Assembly (NCBI GenBank): GCA_963555705.1
Contig: OY743180.1
Coordinates: 38,286,129-38,350,128 of the forward strand
Direction of reading: 5' to 3'
Length of the DNA: 64,000 bases
From: Ligustrum vulgare
Taxonomy: Eukaryota; Streptophyta; Magnoliopsida; Lamiales; Oleaceae
Below the pieces are notes generated by a model. The model was not told the DNA's origin and searched no databases. It saw only the letters and a program-made list of their open reading frames with translations. A program made the position numbers and the translations under genes. This document shows, piece after piece, positions 32,619 to 44,735 of the stretch; the stretch's first letter is position 1, and each line of letters starts with the position of its first letter.

Positions 32619-34621
32619 CTTACTCTTAGGGGTGTAAATCGGTTTGGGCGATTTTTGACAAATTTTCAAACCAAACCTTTTAAAACGGTTTGACTTTTTC
32701 AACCCAAACCAAATATTTAATTTCCTAAACCAAACAAAACCAGATCAAACAATTTTTAGCGGTTTGGTGCTGGTTCAAACTATAGTTTGCAAACAAAATT
32801 AATCAAAAAAAGATTTCAAACAACGGCTGATCACAAGAATCATATAAAATCTTGTTAAGAGGCTTTTCACTAGCATAACATAGTAATATACTATAATAAA
32901 GCTCATAGATAAGTTATACATTAATTAGGAACCAAACATCAAAAAGATTATTGTCGAAAAGAAATTGAGTCTAGATTAGTAAAAATGCGTGTCAAATCTG
33001 GAATTAGATTTAGCCTTTTTACTAAATCTAGAAAATAGTGAAGAGAATAAAATATCTTCAACTTAAATCAAATTCATACGCCTTCATTCAAAATGAAGGC
33101 AGAATCAAAATATTTCAAATGTCCATTGTCCACAACAATATAGCATGACGGTAATATTAAAAACTTTTCCCAACAAAATGACAAATCATACAAGAATCAA
33201 AATGACAAAAATGGGTTTTTGTTGGTTGTTGGTTTGAAACGGGTTTTGAAAAGTGAAACTTAAACTAAACTATTTGAAAGCGGTTCGGTTTCGGTCAAAA
33301 CCAAAAGTTGACGGGTCTACGTGGATCTAAACCAACGGTTTCAAAATTGAGTTTTCAATTTGGTTTAGCGGTAGTGATGGAAAGGGGGTGGGTTCAGGAT
33401 GGGTACCCCGACCCTCTACTTGCCCCCGCGAATTTCATAGCGGATCGGGTTCGGGACGGGGCAACCCGAGTCTAATTTTGTTCACCCCCCATTTGGGGGG
33501 TGAACGTTACCCCCTTCCTTTTTTTAATAAAAAAATTGTACAAATCAACTCAAAAAAGAAAAGGGACCCACCAATTTTCTTGAAAACTGATGTTAGCTTC
33601 TAAAAGAAGTTTTTTATATATGTGCAGCAAATGGAATTTTTTTTATTAAAAAAAAAGGTACAAATCAATTTCTCAATAGAAAGGGCCTAACAATTTTCTT
33701 GAGAATACATTTTAGCTTCCAAAAAATGCTTTTCATATATTTGCAGCAAAGGGAAAATGCACTGGAAGACAATACGAAAAAGTCTCCATTTTCGGGCCAT
33801 TTATTACAATAGAATTAAGTAAAAAAAAAAAATCGAAATATATTTTCAACAGCTCGTTGTCGTATTTTTCAACAGGTGGGTTCTATTTTTTTTTCTGATA
33901 TTCAAAATTTCAACTGGTGGGTTTTTTTTTTCCTGATATTCAAGATATATACATACTACAGTATTTGGTCATTTGAGTGCACTAACGTCGTTGTGTTCTT
34001 CCTGTTGATTAATGTGTTTGATGTATTTTTATTTTTATATTCTTGTTGCAGATTATTGATTTGAAATGGGACTCATATTTTGAACCTAAGATTTTCAAGT
34101 TCATCAACTTTTCAGGTAAATAACTTCTTTAGTAATGCAATAAAATGGGTTCTTGTCTTGAAAGTTATGTGGGTTTGGATTGTAGTTTTTTCTGCCTTCA
34201 TATGAATTTATGATATTTTATGTGATATAATGTTTAATGTCTTCCCAATAATTTATGATCAAGTCTCCATGCATGACAATTTGAATTTAAGTCTAGTGTT
34301 TTCGTGTTGGAGTTGCAAAATGTAAACTTGATAATTAGTGCATCAGCAGCAAAAGGAAATCTGAATTGATGGGCTTTGAGGTTTAGGACTTAATGGAAAT
34401 CAAAGTTGTAAGAAAGAATTATGGGAGTTTCTGCTTATTTTGTATGCTTATTTTAAATGGAGAGATTATGGGGAGAGGGAGAATTGATGGTAGAATGAAA
34501 TGGTTGTAGGTCATGAGTTCTATATGCTTGGAGTTTTACCATATCCAATGATCTGTGGAACTTGGAGAATGCAAATAACTTATTGATTCATGTTAGTTCT
34601 TATGAATTAGATTAGAATTTT

Positions 34622-34622
34622 G

Positions 34623-34676
<54 letters not shown>
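34622..34676. repeat. (ATT)n microsatellite
   Basis: An almost pure ATT tract of about 18 units lies just before the FAR1-like frame. Confidence 0.95.
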
Positions 34677-34678
<2 letters not shown>

Positions 34679-35282
34679 ACAAACTATTGACCTGTCACTA
34701 GAATTGGAGTATGATAATGGAACTACTCGTACTTATAGAGTAAAAGAGATTGAAGGGAGGAGAAAGATTCGCACAGTCACATACAACCAATTGGAAGAAA
34801 CAGTGTCATGCACATGTAGAAAGTTTGAGTTCGATAGAATCCTTTGTTCACATGCGTTGAAGTTGTTCCGCCACTTAGAGCATAAAAGTCTACCGCCTCG
34901 ATACTATTTGAAAAGATGGACAAGAGTATTTACATATGAAGATATTTGTGACCCCAAGGGAGAGATAATTCCAAATGACAATGATCCAATGCTAACAGCT
35001 CGTTATAGTGAGCTATCACATATTTCACAAAGAATTGTCTCCACTAGCTCTAGGCATGTTGATGTTTTCAATTTATGCAAGTCATTGTTACTCGAGCTGG
35101 AAGCGAAGATTGAAGCATGTTCAGGTATCGAGGCAAGTGATAATTTGGTTTCAAACCTGCAAAAATATTGTTCATTGCGAGACCCAATAAAACGACACAC
35201 AAAAGGCCAATCTAGCAAAAGAATTAAAGGTGCACTAGAAACTAAATCAAAAAAGAAGACTTCACAAAGATTAGCGGGTTAG
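34677..35282 (+). pseudogene. FAR1-related (FRS/MULE-type) C-terminal fragment with SWIM zinc finger
   Basis: FAR1/FHY3-family proteins are plant transcription factors derived from Mutator-like transposases. This frame of about 200 codons reads ETVSCTCRKFEFDRILCSHALKLF, the C-X-C...C-X-H SWIM zinc finger, then LPPRYYLKRWTR, a family signature. The rest is a family-like helical C-terminus that ends in KKKTSQRLAG. There is no FAR1 DNA-binding domain or DDE transposase core, and the frame runs into an ATT microsatellite upstream. It is a truncated copy, either captured by the hAT element or an older exon. I keep under 20 residues per motif; the SWIM finger spans about 34799-34862. Confidence 0.8.
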
Positions 35283-36437
35283 TTTTTAACCAAACTTACA
35301 GTGTATATGTTCTTTAATATTTATTTGATGAAATTGATCTTTTATGTGGAAATTAACAAGGTATATATCCACATGCAGGTTTATCGGCTCAAAGTGAATT
35401 TCAATCATGGAATTTAGCAGAGTTCAACCACGACTCGAGTGATTTCATAATATCATAGGAGGTATATACAATTTATAAATAGTGTTAACGTATTTTAACT
35501 TATTGACCTTCGTATGGATAATATCATTCTACTATTAACATTCACTCTAATATATCTACATATGTAGGCTTCTTCATTCTAAATGTATGCACATTCAGAG
35601 ATGACTAGAAGCCAACCAAACTTGAATGCGTCAACATCAAATGACATGAATTTACCAACATTTTAGGAAGTATTACTTCACTCGGTGTATGTTACTAATT
35701 AATCTACTATTTATTTTCTTGAGGTAAATTGATGTGATACTTTATTTCATCTCACGCATATTATATATTTGCAGGTTCTTAGGGAGGAGTTCTATCATAC
35801 GGACAATCTATTTTATGTGAAGTATTTGTAGTATTTAGATATTTAGAATGATTATTTTTTGTGGTTCAACTAAGCAGTGTTAACATATTATGTAGAGTTT
35901 GTTTTGAGGTAAGTTTCTAAAAAATTAGATTCATTTTGGTGCTTGAATGTAAAATAGTGGTTCAACTAAGCAGTGCTTAAATTTATTTTATGCGAGTACG
36001 AACTAGAGGGTAATCAATGGCATGATTGTTTCTTGCACTTTGGAAATTATGTTTGGTATTAAAATGACATTGTGTTTGATAAATCACTTATAAACGATTT
36101 TTTTTTATAAATAGAGACGGGCAATATCTCGTTTGTTCTTTTTTTTTAAAAAAAACAAAAATAAAAAGTGCTAGGTGAAAATCTTTGATCAGTAAAAATT
36201 GTTGACTTTAAAAAAAAAATAGACCAATGATAAATTAGTGGCCTTTTTATAAAAAAAAAAAAGTGTAAACAATTTTTACCAAACGGACTTTTTTAAAAAA
36301 TGCTAAGTTATTTTATTATTAATTTAATATTAATTAAATGAAAGAAAGAATCAAGTTTGTCAAATGTGTTGATGAAATAGTTGCTTGGTTCTGGAATAAG
36401 AAGTGTAAAGAGGACCTTTATTTTGTTGTAAAATCTT

Positions 36438-36471
<34 letters not shown>

Positions 36472-36549
36472 GAAATTAGCCGATATGTGTTCCCAAGAAT
36501 ATTTTTAGTCCCCTTGCTGATTTGTACTTCTTTTATATAAAAAAGGTAG
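35283..36549. other. Non-coding remainder of the inner hAT element
   Basis: AT-rich. Possible decayed intron/exon remnants of the FAR1-like gene occur (about 35370-35460, 'gtttatcggctcaaagtgaatttc'), but nothing I can call as an exon. Poly(T) and poly(A) runs (36128, 36440) are present. Confidence 0.4.
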
Positions 36550-36773
36550 AGGGTAAACAAAATTAGACTCGGTCAACCCCGTCTAATTTTTTTTTATTTT
36601 TTCAGTATTTTTTATTTTCTTTTCTTTATTTATTCGGCGGTGGGTTCAAGTCGGGGCGGCCAAACCTGCCCCACCCCGCGACTCGCCCGGGTTATGAAAC
36701 TAGCCCTGTTGGGGGCGGGTTTTTTTGCCATCTATAGCGGGTTGGGATTTAAATTTATAGCACTACCTACTCC

Positions 36774-37420
36774 CATTCTAAATAACATTGAACCATGGGA
36801 AAAGTTACATAATAGAAAACCTGACTACACCATGTTGAAAGTGTTTGGCTCCGCGTGCTTTCCTTGTTAGCGAGCTTATCAAAGTCACAAGTTTCAATTT
36901 CACTCTACGAAATGTATTTTTATTGGATGTAGTGAGTCTCGTAAAAGTTTTAAGTGTCTTAACTAAAATGGTAGAATCTACATTTCTCGACACGTTGTCT
37001 TCAATGAGTCATACTTTCCATGTAAAACAGGCTTCTTTGACAAAGATCAATCCAATAACACTATTAAGGGTCTTGTCTCTACATGGTTTTCTCTCCCTAT
37101 CTCATCCAATAATTCTACAAATTTGAACCAAAATCAAGTTCAAGTTTGTACTGAACATACTCAAGACACTCCTACCACAACATTACAACACAGCAACGAG
37201 AACGAACAACAATTTGATGAGGAACACAATGCTCTTCTTAAAATTGAAATTTGCTATGGGTGAGGAACACAAGCTCTTCTTAAAAATCAAACTTGACAAC
37301 TTTTTCCCTACTCTACCAAATATAACATTGTTGGTAACAAATGGGTTTATAAATTCAAGTACAACTCCAATGGAACCATCAATAGATATAAGGCTCGTTT
37401 AGTTACAAAAGGTTTTCTTC
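36774..37420 (+). pseudogene. Copia integrase end and start of RT (broken)
   Basis: It reads LNNIEPWEKLHNRKPDY and LKVFGSACFP, the standard end of the copia integrase region, then a variable linker with several stops, then NKWVYKF and INRYKARLVTKGF (start of the RT domain, about 37335-37412). Frame changes occur near 36870 and 37260. Confidence 0.85.
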
Positions 37421-38735
37421 AAACTCCTAGAATTTATTTCTCTAAAACTTTCAGTCCCGTTGTCAAAGCTAGAACTATTAGAGAGGTTCTTACCATAGTT
37501 GTTACAAAAAATTAGTCTATAAAACAAATTGACATCAACAATGCCTTTCTAAATGGTGATATTGAAGAAGATATTTATATAAATCAACATAAAGGATACA
37601 TTGACCCAACCAAACCAAATCATGTGTATAAATTGAAAAAGGCTTTGTTCGGACCGAAACAAGCTCCTCTAGCTTGGTTTGATAAGCTAAAGATGACTCT
37701 CTTAAGTTGGGTTTAAGGGCTCCAAACTAGATTGTTCATTATTCAGTTTCAAAACTGACCATTCTATTATTTTTATGCTTGTACATGTTGATGACATCAT
37801 TATCATTGGTGATGAGTCTTCTCTTGTTGAGAAATTTATTCAACAACTCCATAATGTCTATTCTTTGAAAAACCTGGGTCACCTTCACTTTTTCCTTGGG
37901 ATTGAAGCTCAACAGGATGACACAGGTATTTATCTCTCTCAATCTAGATATATTGTAATGTGTTGAAAAGAATAAACATTAGAGGATTAAAACCAAGCAT
38001 TATGCCTCTGGTTGTTGGCAAAAACATTTCCATCTATGATGGATCTCCTATGGTAAACCCTTTTGTGTATAGGAGTGCTCTGGGAGCTTTACAGTACCTA
38101 ACTTACACACGGCCAAATATTTCATTTGAAGTCAATAAGTTAAGTCAGTTTCTTCAACAACCAACAGATTTGCATTGGCAAGCAATTAAGCGTATTTTTC
38201 GGTACTTGAAGGGTACGTTATATCACAGTCTCCATATCAAACCTTGTGACTCTTTGACATTGATTGGTTATTCTGATGCCAACCGGGCATCATGTCCCAA
38301 TGATACAAGTTCTGTTGGTGGATATTGTGTTTTTCTGGGCGTAGCTCTTATGTCATGGAAATCCAAAAAGAAAACAGTTGTTGCACACTCAAGTACTGAG
38401 TCTGAGTATCGAGCTCTTGCCTAAGTCACAACAGAAATTACTTGGCTTCAATCATTGTTAAAGGAGCTTCATTTTCTTCCCTCTAGTTGTCATGTAACAT
38501 GGTGTGACAACACCAGTGCCGGTGCTCTTGCGTTGAATCCCGTCTATCATGCTTGGACCAAACACATTGAGATCGACCTTCATTTCGTAAGAGATAAAGT
38601 TCTACAAAAGGAGCTTAAAAATCGATATGTGCCTTCATGTGATCAACTTGTCGATTGTTATACAAAGGCTCTTTCATCTCACAACTTGACACACTTTAAA
38701 GGCAAACTTGGAGTTGTTGAATTACCCGCTCGTTT
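37421..38735 (+). pseudogene. Copia reverse transcriptase and RNase H (broken)
   Basis: RT motifs FSPVVKARTIREVL, IDINNAFLNGDI, KKALFGPKQAPLAWF and VHVDDIIIIG (YVDD site read as HVDD, about 37785) are in order across three frames. RNase H reads RSALGALQYLTYTRP, LIGYSDANRA, VAHSSTESEYRALA, CDNTSAGALA and ends near 38735. Internal stops include one near 37512, 37715 and 38422. It is not functional. Confidence 0.9.
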
Positions 38736-38744
38736 GAGGGGGGA
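38733..38744 (+). other. Copia polypurine tract
   Basis: The sequence 'ttgagggggga' immediately precedes the 3' LTR start (TGTTTAG). Confidence 0.75.
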
Positions 38745-38914
38745 TGTTTAGAATGTTTTCTTTTTAGCCCTGTTTTCTGCCTAGTTTAAGGGCCCAGTCT
38801 TTTGGCCCACTTGCTGTAATTGTTTTACATAGTTTGTGCTATATCGAACTAAGATTCTTAAGCTCTGTAAATTGGTTATCAGAAGCCATTGCTTTTCTTC
38901 TCTACATCTTTTCA
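38745..38914 (+). repeat. Copia 3' LTR (170 bp)
   Basis: It begins TGTTTAGAATG after the polypurine tract and ends CATCTTTTCA. The last 28 bp match the sequence before the primer-binding site at 11127. The short length and poor match to the left side make the LTR pair incomplete. Confidence 0.65.
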
Positions 38915-41828
38915 TAAGCATTATATTATTTATTGGACTATTACCATATTTGTGTAACTTTCGACCATAATCAATTACTATACTTTCTTTGATTTTCCAT
39001 TGTCATCTGCAATCGTTAAAACATCCTGCTAATATATGCAGCAGAATTTTACATACATCATACATTAAAGAATGACCAACTTGCTTGTATGTAAATTGAA
39101 ACGTCTCAGAATATTAATCCATTATTATCAATGGATTTACAAATCTTACAAACATAATAACTTACTGATAAGTTATTAAGTACGTTTTCTTGGTCTTAAA
39201 TTTAGACAATTGTAAGTGTTTTAGAGTTAGATATTGTCTAATTATGTATTTAATTTTATTGTTTTAGGAAAAACTCAATTTTGATGCATTTGAAGGGTAA
39301 AGGGAGAAAATGGATTGAAACGTACAAAAAAGGATAAAGTGGGGACTGAAGTGCAAGCTTCCAAAAGCTGAATGGCTTGAACTACAAATAAAAAGAGGTT
39401 AATTGGAATGAAAGCGACATTATAAGGACTCAATCGAAGGACCCAAAAAGAAGGACCAGCATGCAATTAAATTAGGACCAACATGCATATATAGAAAATT
39501 GAAAGTAAAATTTATAAGTAAGCCATCGCGCACTGTTGAAGAGGCAATCGCGTGATGTGTTATTAAGCCAACAAAACCACAACATGTAAAGCCAAGCGAT
39601 AGGGCATGGTATAACTAAGCGATGGCTTTGTTAAAATTTGGGAGTCACGTTTTCTTTTAATTTTTTCGACTTTTGGGTAACTTAAGATACTTTTACTATA
39701 ATTTTACCCCAAGTATAAATGAGAGGTGCACGAAATTAATTAGGGTTGTTCATTATTCATCAAAACGATGCACAAATTAAGAGAGATAAGGCAAGAAGAA
39801 CAAGATCATACTTAAATTTTGAAGATTCACACATCCGAATTGAAGATTTAAGGCAAAGAATTCATCTCCTACATTCTTTTTATTATTGGAAGAAGATGAT
39901 ACTTGTTATTTATTTATTTCAATTCAAAACGATACTTTTTATTTATTTCAATTCAAGAATTGGTAGTTTAGGGATTTCTTGTATTTTCTTGATTAATCTT
40001 GCATACTTTAATTGATATTATTTGATTGATTGACTACCAATTAAATAAATTGTTTCTTATTGTAGTATTGAAAAAGTCAAGATAGTTTAGAACATTGCAT
40101 GATTAATACATAAACACTAGATATTAGGAATAATACTATGACGTGTAATCTAATGGATAACCGTGTGATTTAATGTGTTCTAAACATTCGTATTCGGACT
40201 AAGAATAAATTCATGTTATTTTAGTATAAATTTAATTTGTCTTGAAAAAGAAAGTTAATTATATGAGAATTATCGATTGTCAAGTAATGCATTAATGATT
40301 TAAACTACAATTTGATGAATGTAGATAGATGATAATAAGTGGATTCGAATTCCAATACATATCCTCCATTCTTATTTTAAAACTCAACATTTTTATTTAT
40401 TGCAAAATTTTATAATAATTCGAACAAAGCACCTTTAATTATTTCATTTAATTGAATCAATAGTAGACATGTAATTAATTAAGACTAGAACGTATTCTCT
40501 GTGGGACGATAACTCTAAATTCTTTACAATTATTACTTGTCAACGATTGCATGCACTTCTGAAATTTTACCAAACACCAAACACTTGCATAACGACTAAC
40601 TTGCATGCAAATATAAATAATATTTTTTTTATTACGTACTTATTGTTACTAATAACTTCCAACATAATAAATATAAATATTTTATTTTCAAAACACACGT
40701 TGCAAATACAATAACAAATCCAACATTATAAACAATTTTACACCACTTACATATGTCATATTACTCACAAAATAGCTACATGTTGAAAACACAATAATAA
40801 ATTCATTACTATAAACAATTATACACATGTTACATATATATGCTATACATCACAAAAATGTCTAACTTATGTGCAACGCGTGCTCAACCCACTAGTGTTA
40901 CATGAATATAAATGTATTATTATATCCTTTTTAAAATTTTTAAAATTGTGTTCAATGTTAATTTTTGGGTCATCTAACAGACATTTGGATGGATCCCATC
41001 AATTTGGTCCAATTCCGATCATTTGAAAGGATTGGAGTTACGGTTGCAACTTGCAACAAATGAAATATTAGGGTAAAATCTGTAAATTTTTGAAATGTTT
41101 GAGGCTGCAATTGCAATTACCCCTAATTTTGTACGCTTAATATATATATATTGTTGGACTGGAAAATGGATTTTGAACACTTTGAGGCCAGTGAAATTTA
41201 TTAAACCAGACTTGGCCTAATGATTTAAATGGCTGGCCTGACCCTATTGTCTCTACATTTGTAATCTCAGGTTTTGGTCATGCTATTTTGTTTAGAAAGC
41301 TGTGGCATGCTGATATTATGATACGTGAAAGATTGGTGTGGTCGTTGATTCTAGGTTATTGGCTTATTTCTTTTAAGCATCATTAAGGTCCCTAAGACTA
41401 ATAGGATTTATGTTTAAAAGTTTCACTCTTCGTGGACGATCCATGCAGCTACAGTCTCTCAAAATGACAGAACAGAAATATGAATTAATAAGTGACAAAA
41501 ATTTATATTGTTTTTTAAAAAAAAGGATATTTTTGTTCTAAAAACATTGAAATTTGTCATTTTATGAACAATGAATTTTTGATACCTTTTGCTACGTACA
41601 AGCATTCATAAATATGTGGATGTATTGATTAATTATTTACAAGTTGACCTTTAGGAACAGCTTCTATGTATACATATATTATGTTAAATAGTTTCTCTCT
41701 ACTATTAATGGCCTCTCTAAAAAAAAAAAAAAAAATTGGGTGATTTCTTTAAAAATAAATCTGATACTTGCAAACATTTTAAAATTGAAAACCTCTTGTT
41801 GAAAATCAAGTCTATAAAAATGTTTTAG
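38915..41828. other. Intergenic DNA, probably old retroelement debris
   Basis: No gene is visible. Around 40497-40560, 'ctgtgggacgataactct' followed by 'attacttgtcaacgattgcatgcactt' resembles the end of LTRs in several plant gypsy families, so a decayed LTR may lie in about 39200-40580; I could not find its ends. 'cgatggcttt/gccatcgcg' words occur near 39523-39625. Confidence 0.35.
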
Positions 41829-42525
41829 TCTGTGTTCTCTTTATATTTCAGTTTTCTATTTTCATTTTCGAAAATATTTTTCTGTTTTCTACTTTCAGTA
41901 CTGTTTTCAAAATTCCTAAAAAACGTTTTTGGTTTGTTATTTCTGAATACGGTTTTCAAAAATGAAAAGTTGAAAAATACGTTCTGTTTGAAAATTTACA
42001 GAAAACTTTTTTGTATACTTTTAATTATATTTAGAGGGTTTTCTAATGATGAAAAATTGTTCTTATTTAGATAACTTCGAAAGTTTTATGAAAATAAATT
42101 GTAGTTGTAAATAATATTAGAAATAATAATAGAAATGATAATTTGTAAATAATACTAGAAATAAACTTTAGCTAAAAATAATACTAGAAATGATAATTTG
42201 TAAATAATACTAGAAATAATTTTTTTTTTTAAGTTACTAGAAATAAATTTTAGCTATAAATAATATTAGAAATGATAATTTGTAAAAGGGAAAAATAGTG
42301 GTATTGGTTGAATTTTTTTTTTAAAAAAAGTGAGAATGCGCGTTTTCGGATTTGTAAAAAAAACGCGGAAAAATGTCAAAACTACGTTTTCTGTTTTCTT
42401 TACAAAATCTTTTTTTCTGTTTTTCGTTTTCATTTTCGGAAATAGTGTAACACAACGCGTTTTCTACATTTTCGAATATAGAAAACATAAAATAGTTGGA
42501 AAATGGCAAAGGAACGTAGTCTTAG
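41829..42525. mobile_element. MITE-like element, copy 1 (about 700 bp)
   Basis: The left end (about 41829-41875) carries 'gttctcttta' and 'tattttcattttcgaaaat'. The right end (about 42470-42525) is the inverted form ('attttcgaatatagaaaac ... ggaaaatggcaaagg'). The left part matches the left part of copy 2 (43262 on) over about 180 bp with gaps. No TSD was fixed. Confidence 0.5.
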
Positions 42526-43261
42526 ATTCTTAGAACTGATAATGGACTTGAATTGCAAATGGTCTAACTTAATTGATGAATAGGAAATTAAAGGGATATA
42601 CTCGAGAAAATAATTAATCAGCAAGAGACAGAATGAGAACAAAAATATGGTGCAACTCCCATAAAATTCGTAACATTTATATTTAATTTTAAAGTCAAAA
42701 TCTAAAGAGAAAGTGTTTTGGAGATGGCTCGCATCATGTCTCGAAAAGGTAGGATGTTTATGATCATTTTTGCTGAAGAAAAGAAGATAATTTTGGATCA
42801 AAAGAATGTATTAAGGACTAAATTGATGTAAGTTAGAAGTCATGAACATTATAGGGACATAATTAAATTTATTAGGAAAGACATGATTTAGTTTTAATTC
42901 CAAAAAACCGGAAAATCGGATTAGTAATTATTGGGGACAAAATTGAACTAAATTGAAAATTTATGAATATTATTTGGGACTCATTTGAATACGGTTGAAA
43001 ATTTTGGTTTATGGATAAAAAAGTTGAAAACTAGAAATTGACACTTTCACCTCTAGTGAGCAACAATATTTGAGGCCTTCGTACGGATAGTAATTTCGTA
43101 GATAGCCCTTGTATGCTATCTTGCCTTAAAGTTCATGTCGAGAGCTTCACTTTGATATAAAAATTGTATATATTTGGACTTAGGAAGATCCTCGAAATTA
43201 GTGTCAAAGTTAGACCCAAAATTAGAATATCTGGAAATTCTCTAAATGTTGAACATTAGGT
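42526..43261. other. Spacer between the two MITE-like elements
   Basis: No gene or repeat is recognised. It has several 'ggggacaaaattgaac' and 'gggacataattaaatt' phrases typical of decayed LTR or leader sequence. Confidence 0.4.
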
Positions 43262-43687
43262 GACGTTCTGTTTGTATTTTATTTTGTATTTTTATTTTCG
43301 AAAATATTTTATATTTCCTGTTTTTATTTTTATTTTTAAATTTGCTGAAAACGTGTTTGGTTTGTCATTTCTAAAAACTGTTTTTGAAAATGAAAAGTTG
43401 GAAAACATGTTTTGCTTGAAATTTTGCAGAATACTACTTAAACTATTTTTAATTAATTTGCTTGCAGAATGCTACTGGCTCAAACTCAAATTTCTTTTCA
43501 CGATACACTGAAAACACAGTTACCTGCAACACACTAATGTGAGCATTAAAAGTCTTTATTAACATCAAGAATTCCTACTTAATTTTTTTTGTAATGTTGA
43601 TATTGAATTCAATAAAACATTATTTTAGGATAATTCTAAAAAAAAAAAAAAATCAACTTTATTTTAAACTTAGTTTCAAGCCAGGAT

Positions 43688-43718
<31 letters not shown>

Positions 43719-43799
43719 TCTTTATTTAGGCTTAGTTCCAAGTTAGGATAAAAAATAAAAATCAACTTTATTTTAAATTAAGTTCCAAGGCAAGATAAT

Positions 43800-43853
<54 letters not shown>

Positions 43854-44130
43854 ACTTTATTTTAAGCTTAGTTCCAAGTCAAAAAAATTCTTTTTTTAAA
43901 AAAATAAATAAATAAATAAATAAAATCTCAAGACGCATTTTCAGCATTTTGAACATTTTTTGTCGAAATACACACAAAACGCTCAAAACGAGGTTTTAGA
44001 CTTTTTGCGTTTTGTGTACAAATATATATATATTTTTTCCAAAATACGTTTTCGAAAATGGTAAAAAGAACACGTTTTTAGTATTTTCGAAAATAAAAAT
44101 AAAAAACGACATCAAAACAGCAAAGAGAAT
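43262..44130. mobile_element. MITE-like element, copy 2 (about 870 bp), with a poly(A)-linked tandem array inside
   Basis: The left end is 'gacgttctgtttgtatttta...tattttcgaaaata'. The right end (about 44060-44130) is its inverted form ('tattttcgaaaataaaaat...cagcaaagag'). It is the same family as 41829-42525. The extra length comes from the tandem repeat at about 43610-43880. Confidence 0.5.
43610..43880. repeat. Tandem repeat with variable poly(A) tracts
   Basis: Four to five copies of 'tcaactttattttaa(a/g)cttagttccaag(c/t)caggataattct' alternate with A runs of 14 to about 50. Poly(A) length differs between copies. It lies inside MITE-like copy 2. Confidence 0.85.
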
Positions 44131-44735
44131 ATGATTGAGTGTTCGAGCCAAGCATGGAGGCTTTCGTACTGGCAATGCGTTGTCTAATTAAAAAGCTGTA
44201 AGTCAGAGACTTTGAATATGCTTCAGAATGAAATGATAGCATTTCCTAGTCATAGGCTTGAGAAACTATGCTTGCGTTCGGAAAACAAGTGAAATAATCG
44301 GTACAATTTTTAAATATTTTTTTAATCCCACAAATTCTCTTTTCAATTTTTAGCCACAATTTTTACCTAAAAAATATAAATAACACTAATTATTAGGTGA
44401 TATAAGCGTTGCCGCAGGCTATGTGGACTGAAAAATGGATGGATCGATAACATTGAGTATTGATTATCAAGAAAGGAATAAAATGACTATTATGAATGAG
44501 TATCCACTATCGGATTAAATAAATGATAGGAAAATGATTCATTTGTGGGCCATACGCCTGCCCAATGGGTAGGTGGGCGATGGGCCAATCCATCCATATT
44601 TAACACCCACTTGACATTTGTGAAGTGAGTATCATATTTGGTGCTTATGCTCAAATTGAATCTGCTAATGGAAATTTCACCTAGGGCTGTTTTTAAAGAT
44701 CACAATTCATTTTTAAGGTAATAGGTTTATTATTT
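44131..44735. other. Intergenic DNA
   Basis: No gene or clear repeat is visible. It precedes the inverted-repeat-bounded region starting near 44736. Confidence 0.4.

Larger units (their letters stand above)
33372..36734. mobile_element. Second hAT-type element nested in the first
   Basis: The left end reads TAGTGATGGAAAGGGGG; the right end, inverted, reads TAGATGGCAAAAAAACCCGCC. A subterminal inverted pair, gagtctaattttgttcaccc (about 33465) and gggtaaacaaaattagactc (about 36550), supports the pairing. TAGCGG occurs just outside both ends (33366-33371 and 36735-36740), a probable part of the TSD. It carries the FAR1-like fragment. Confidence 0.55.
32627..36765. mobile_element. hAT-type element (outer) inserted in copia integrase
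   Basis: The left end reads TAGGGGTGTAAATCGG. The right end, inverted, reads TAGTGCTATAAATTTAAATC. The copia codons are duplicated as CTTACTCT (32619-32626) and CCTACTCC (36766-36773), two C/T differences. Copia coding continues after 36774. The left subterminal part (32630-33371) has repeated 'ggtttg' and 'caaacc' words, common near hAT-MITE ends. The right boundary is less certain than the left. Confidence 0.6.
11127..38914 (+). mobile_element. Degenerate Ty1/copia element split by several nested insertions
   Basis: The pieces, in copia order on the plus strand, are: primer-binding site (11127), gag (11181-11796 and 30930-31422), gag-pre-integrase and integrase (31652-32618), end of integrase and start of RT (36774-37500), RT and RNase H (37500-38735), polypurine tract and 3' LTR (38745-38914). 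Inserts that interrupt it are element A (11802-30924), a 224-bp palindromic element (31423-31646) and hAT elements (32627-36765). Frameshifts and stops run throughout, so it is long dead. It is the oldest layer of the nest. Confidence 0.85.

Noticed and set aside
41832..42074. Phe/Leu-rich 80-codon frames (also 43260-43511) as membrane proteins
   Set aside because: They are T-rich MITE sequence; the two copies have diverged at indels and do not keep the frame as a gene would.
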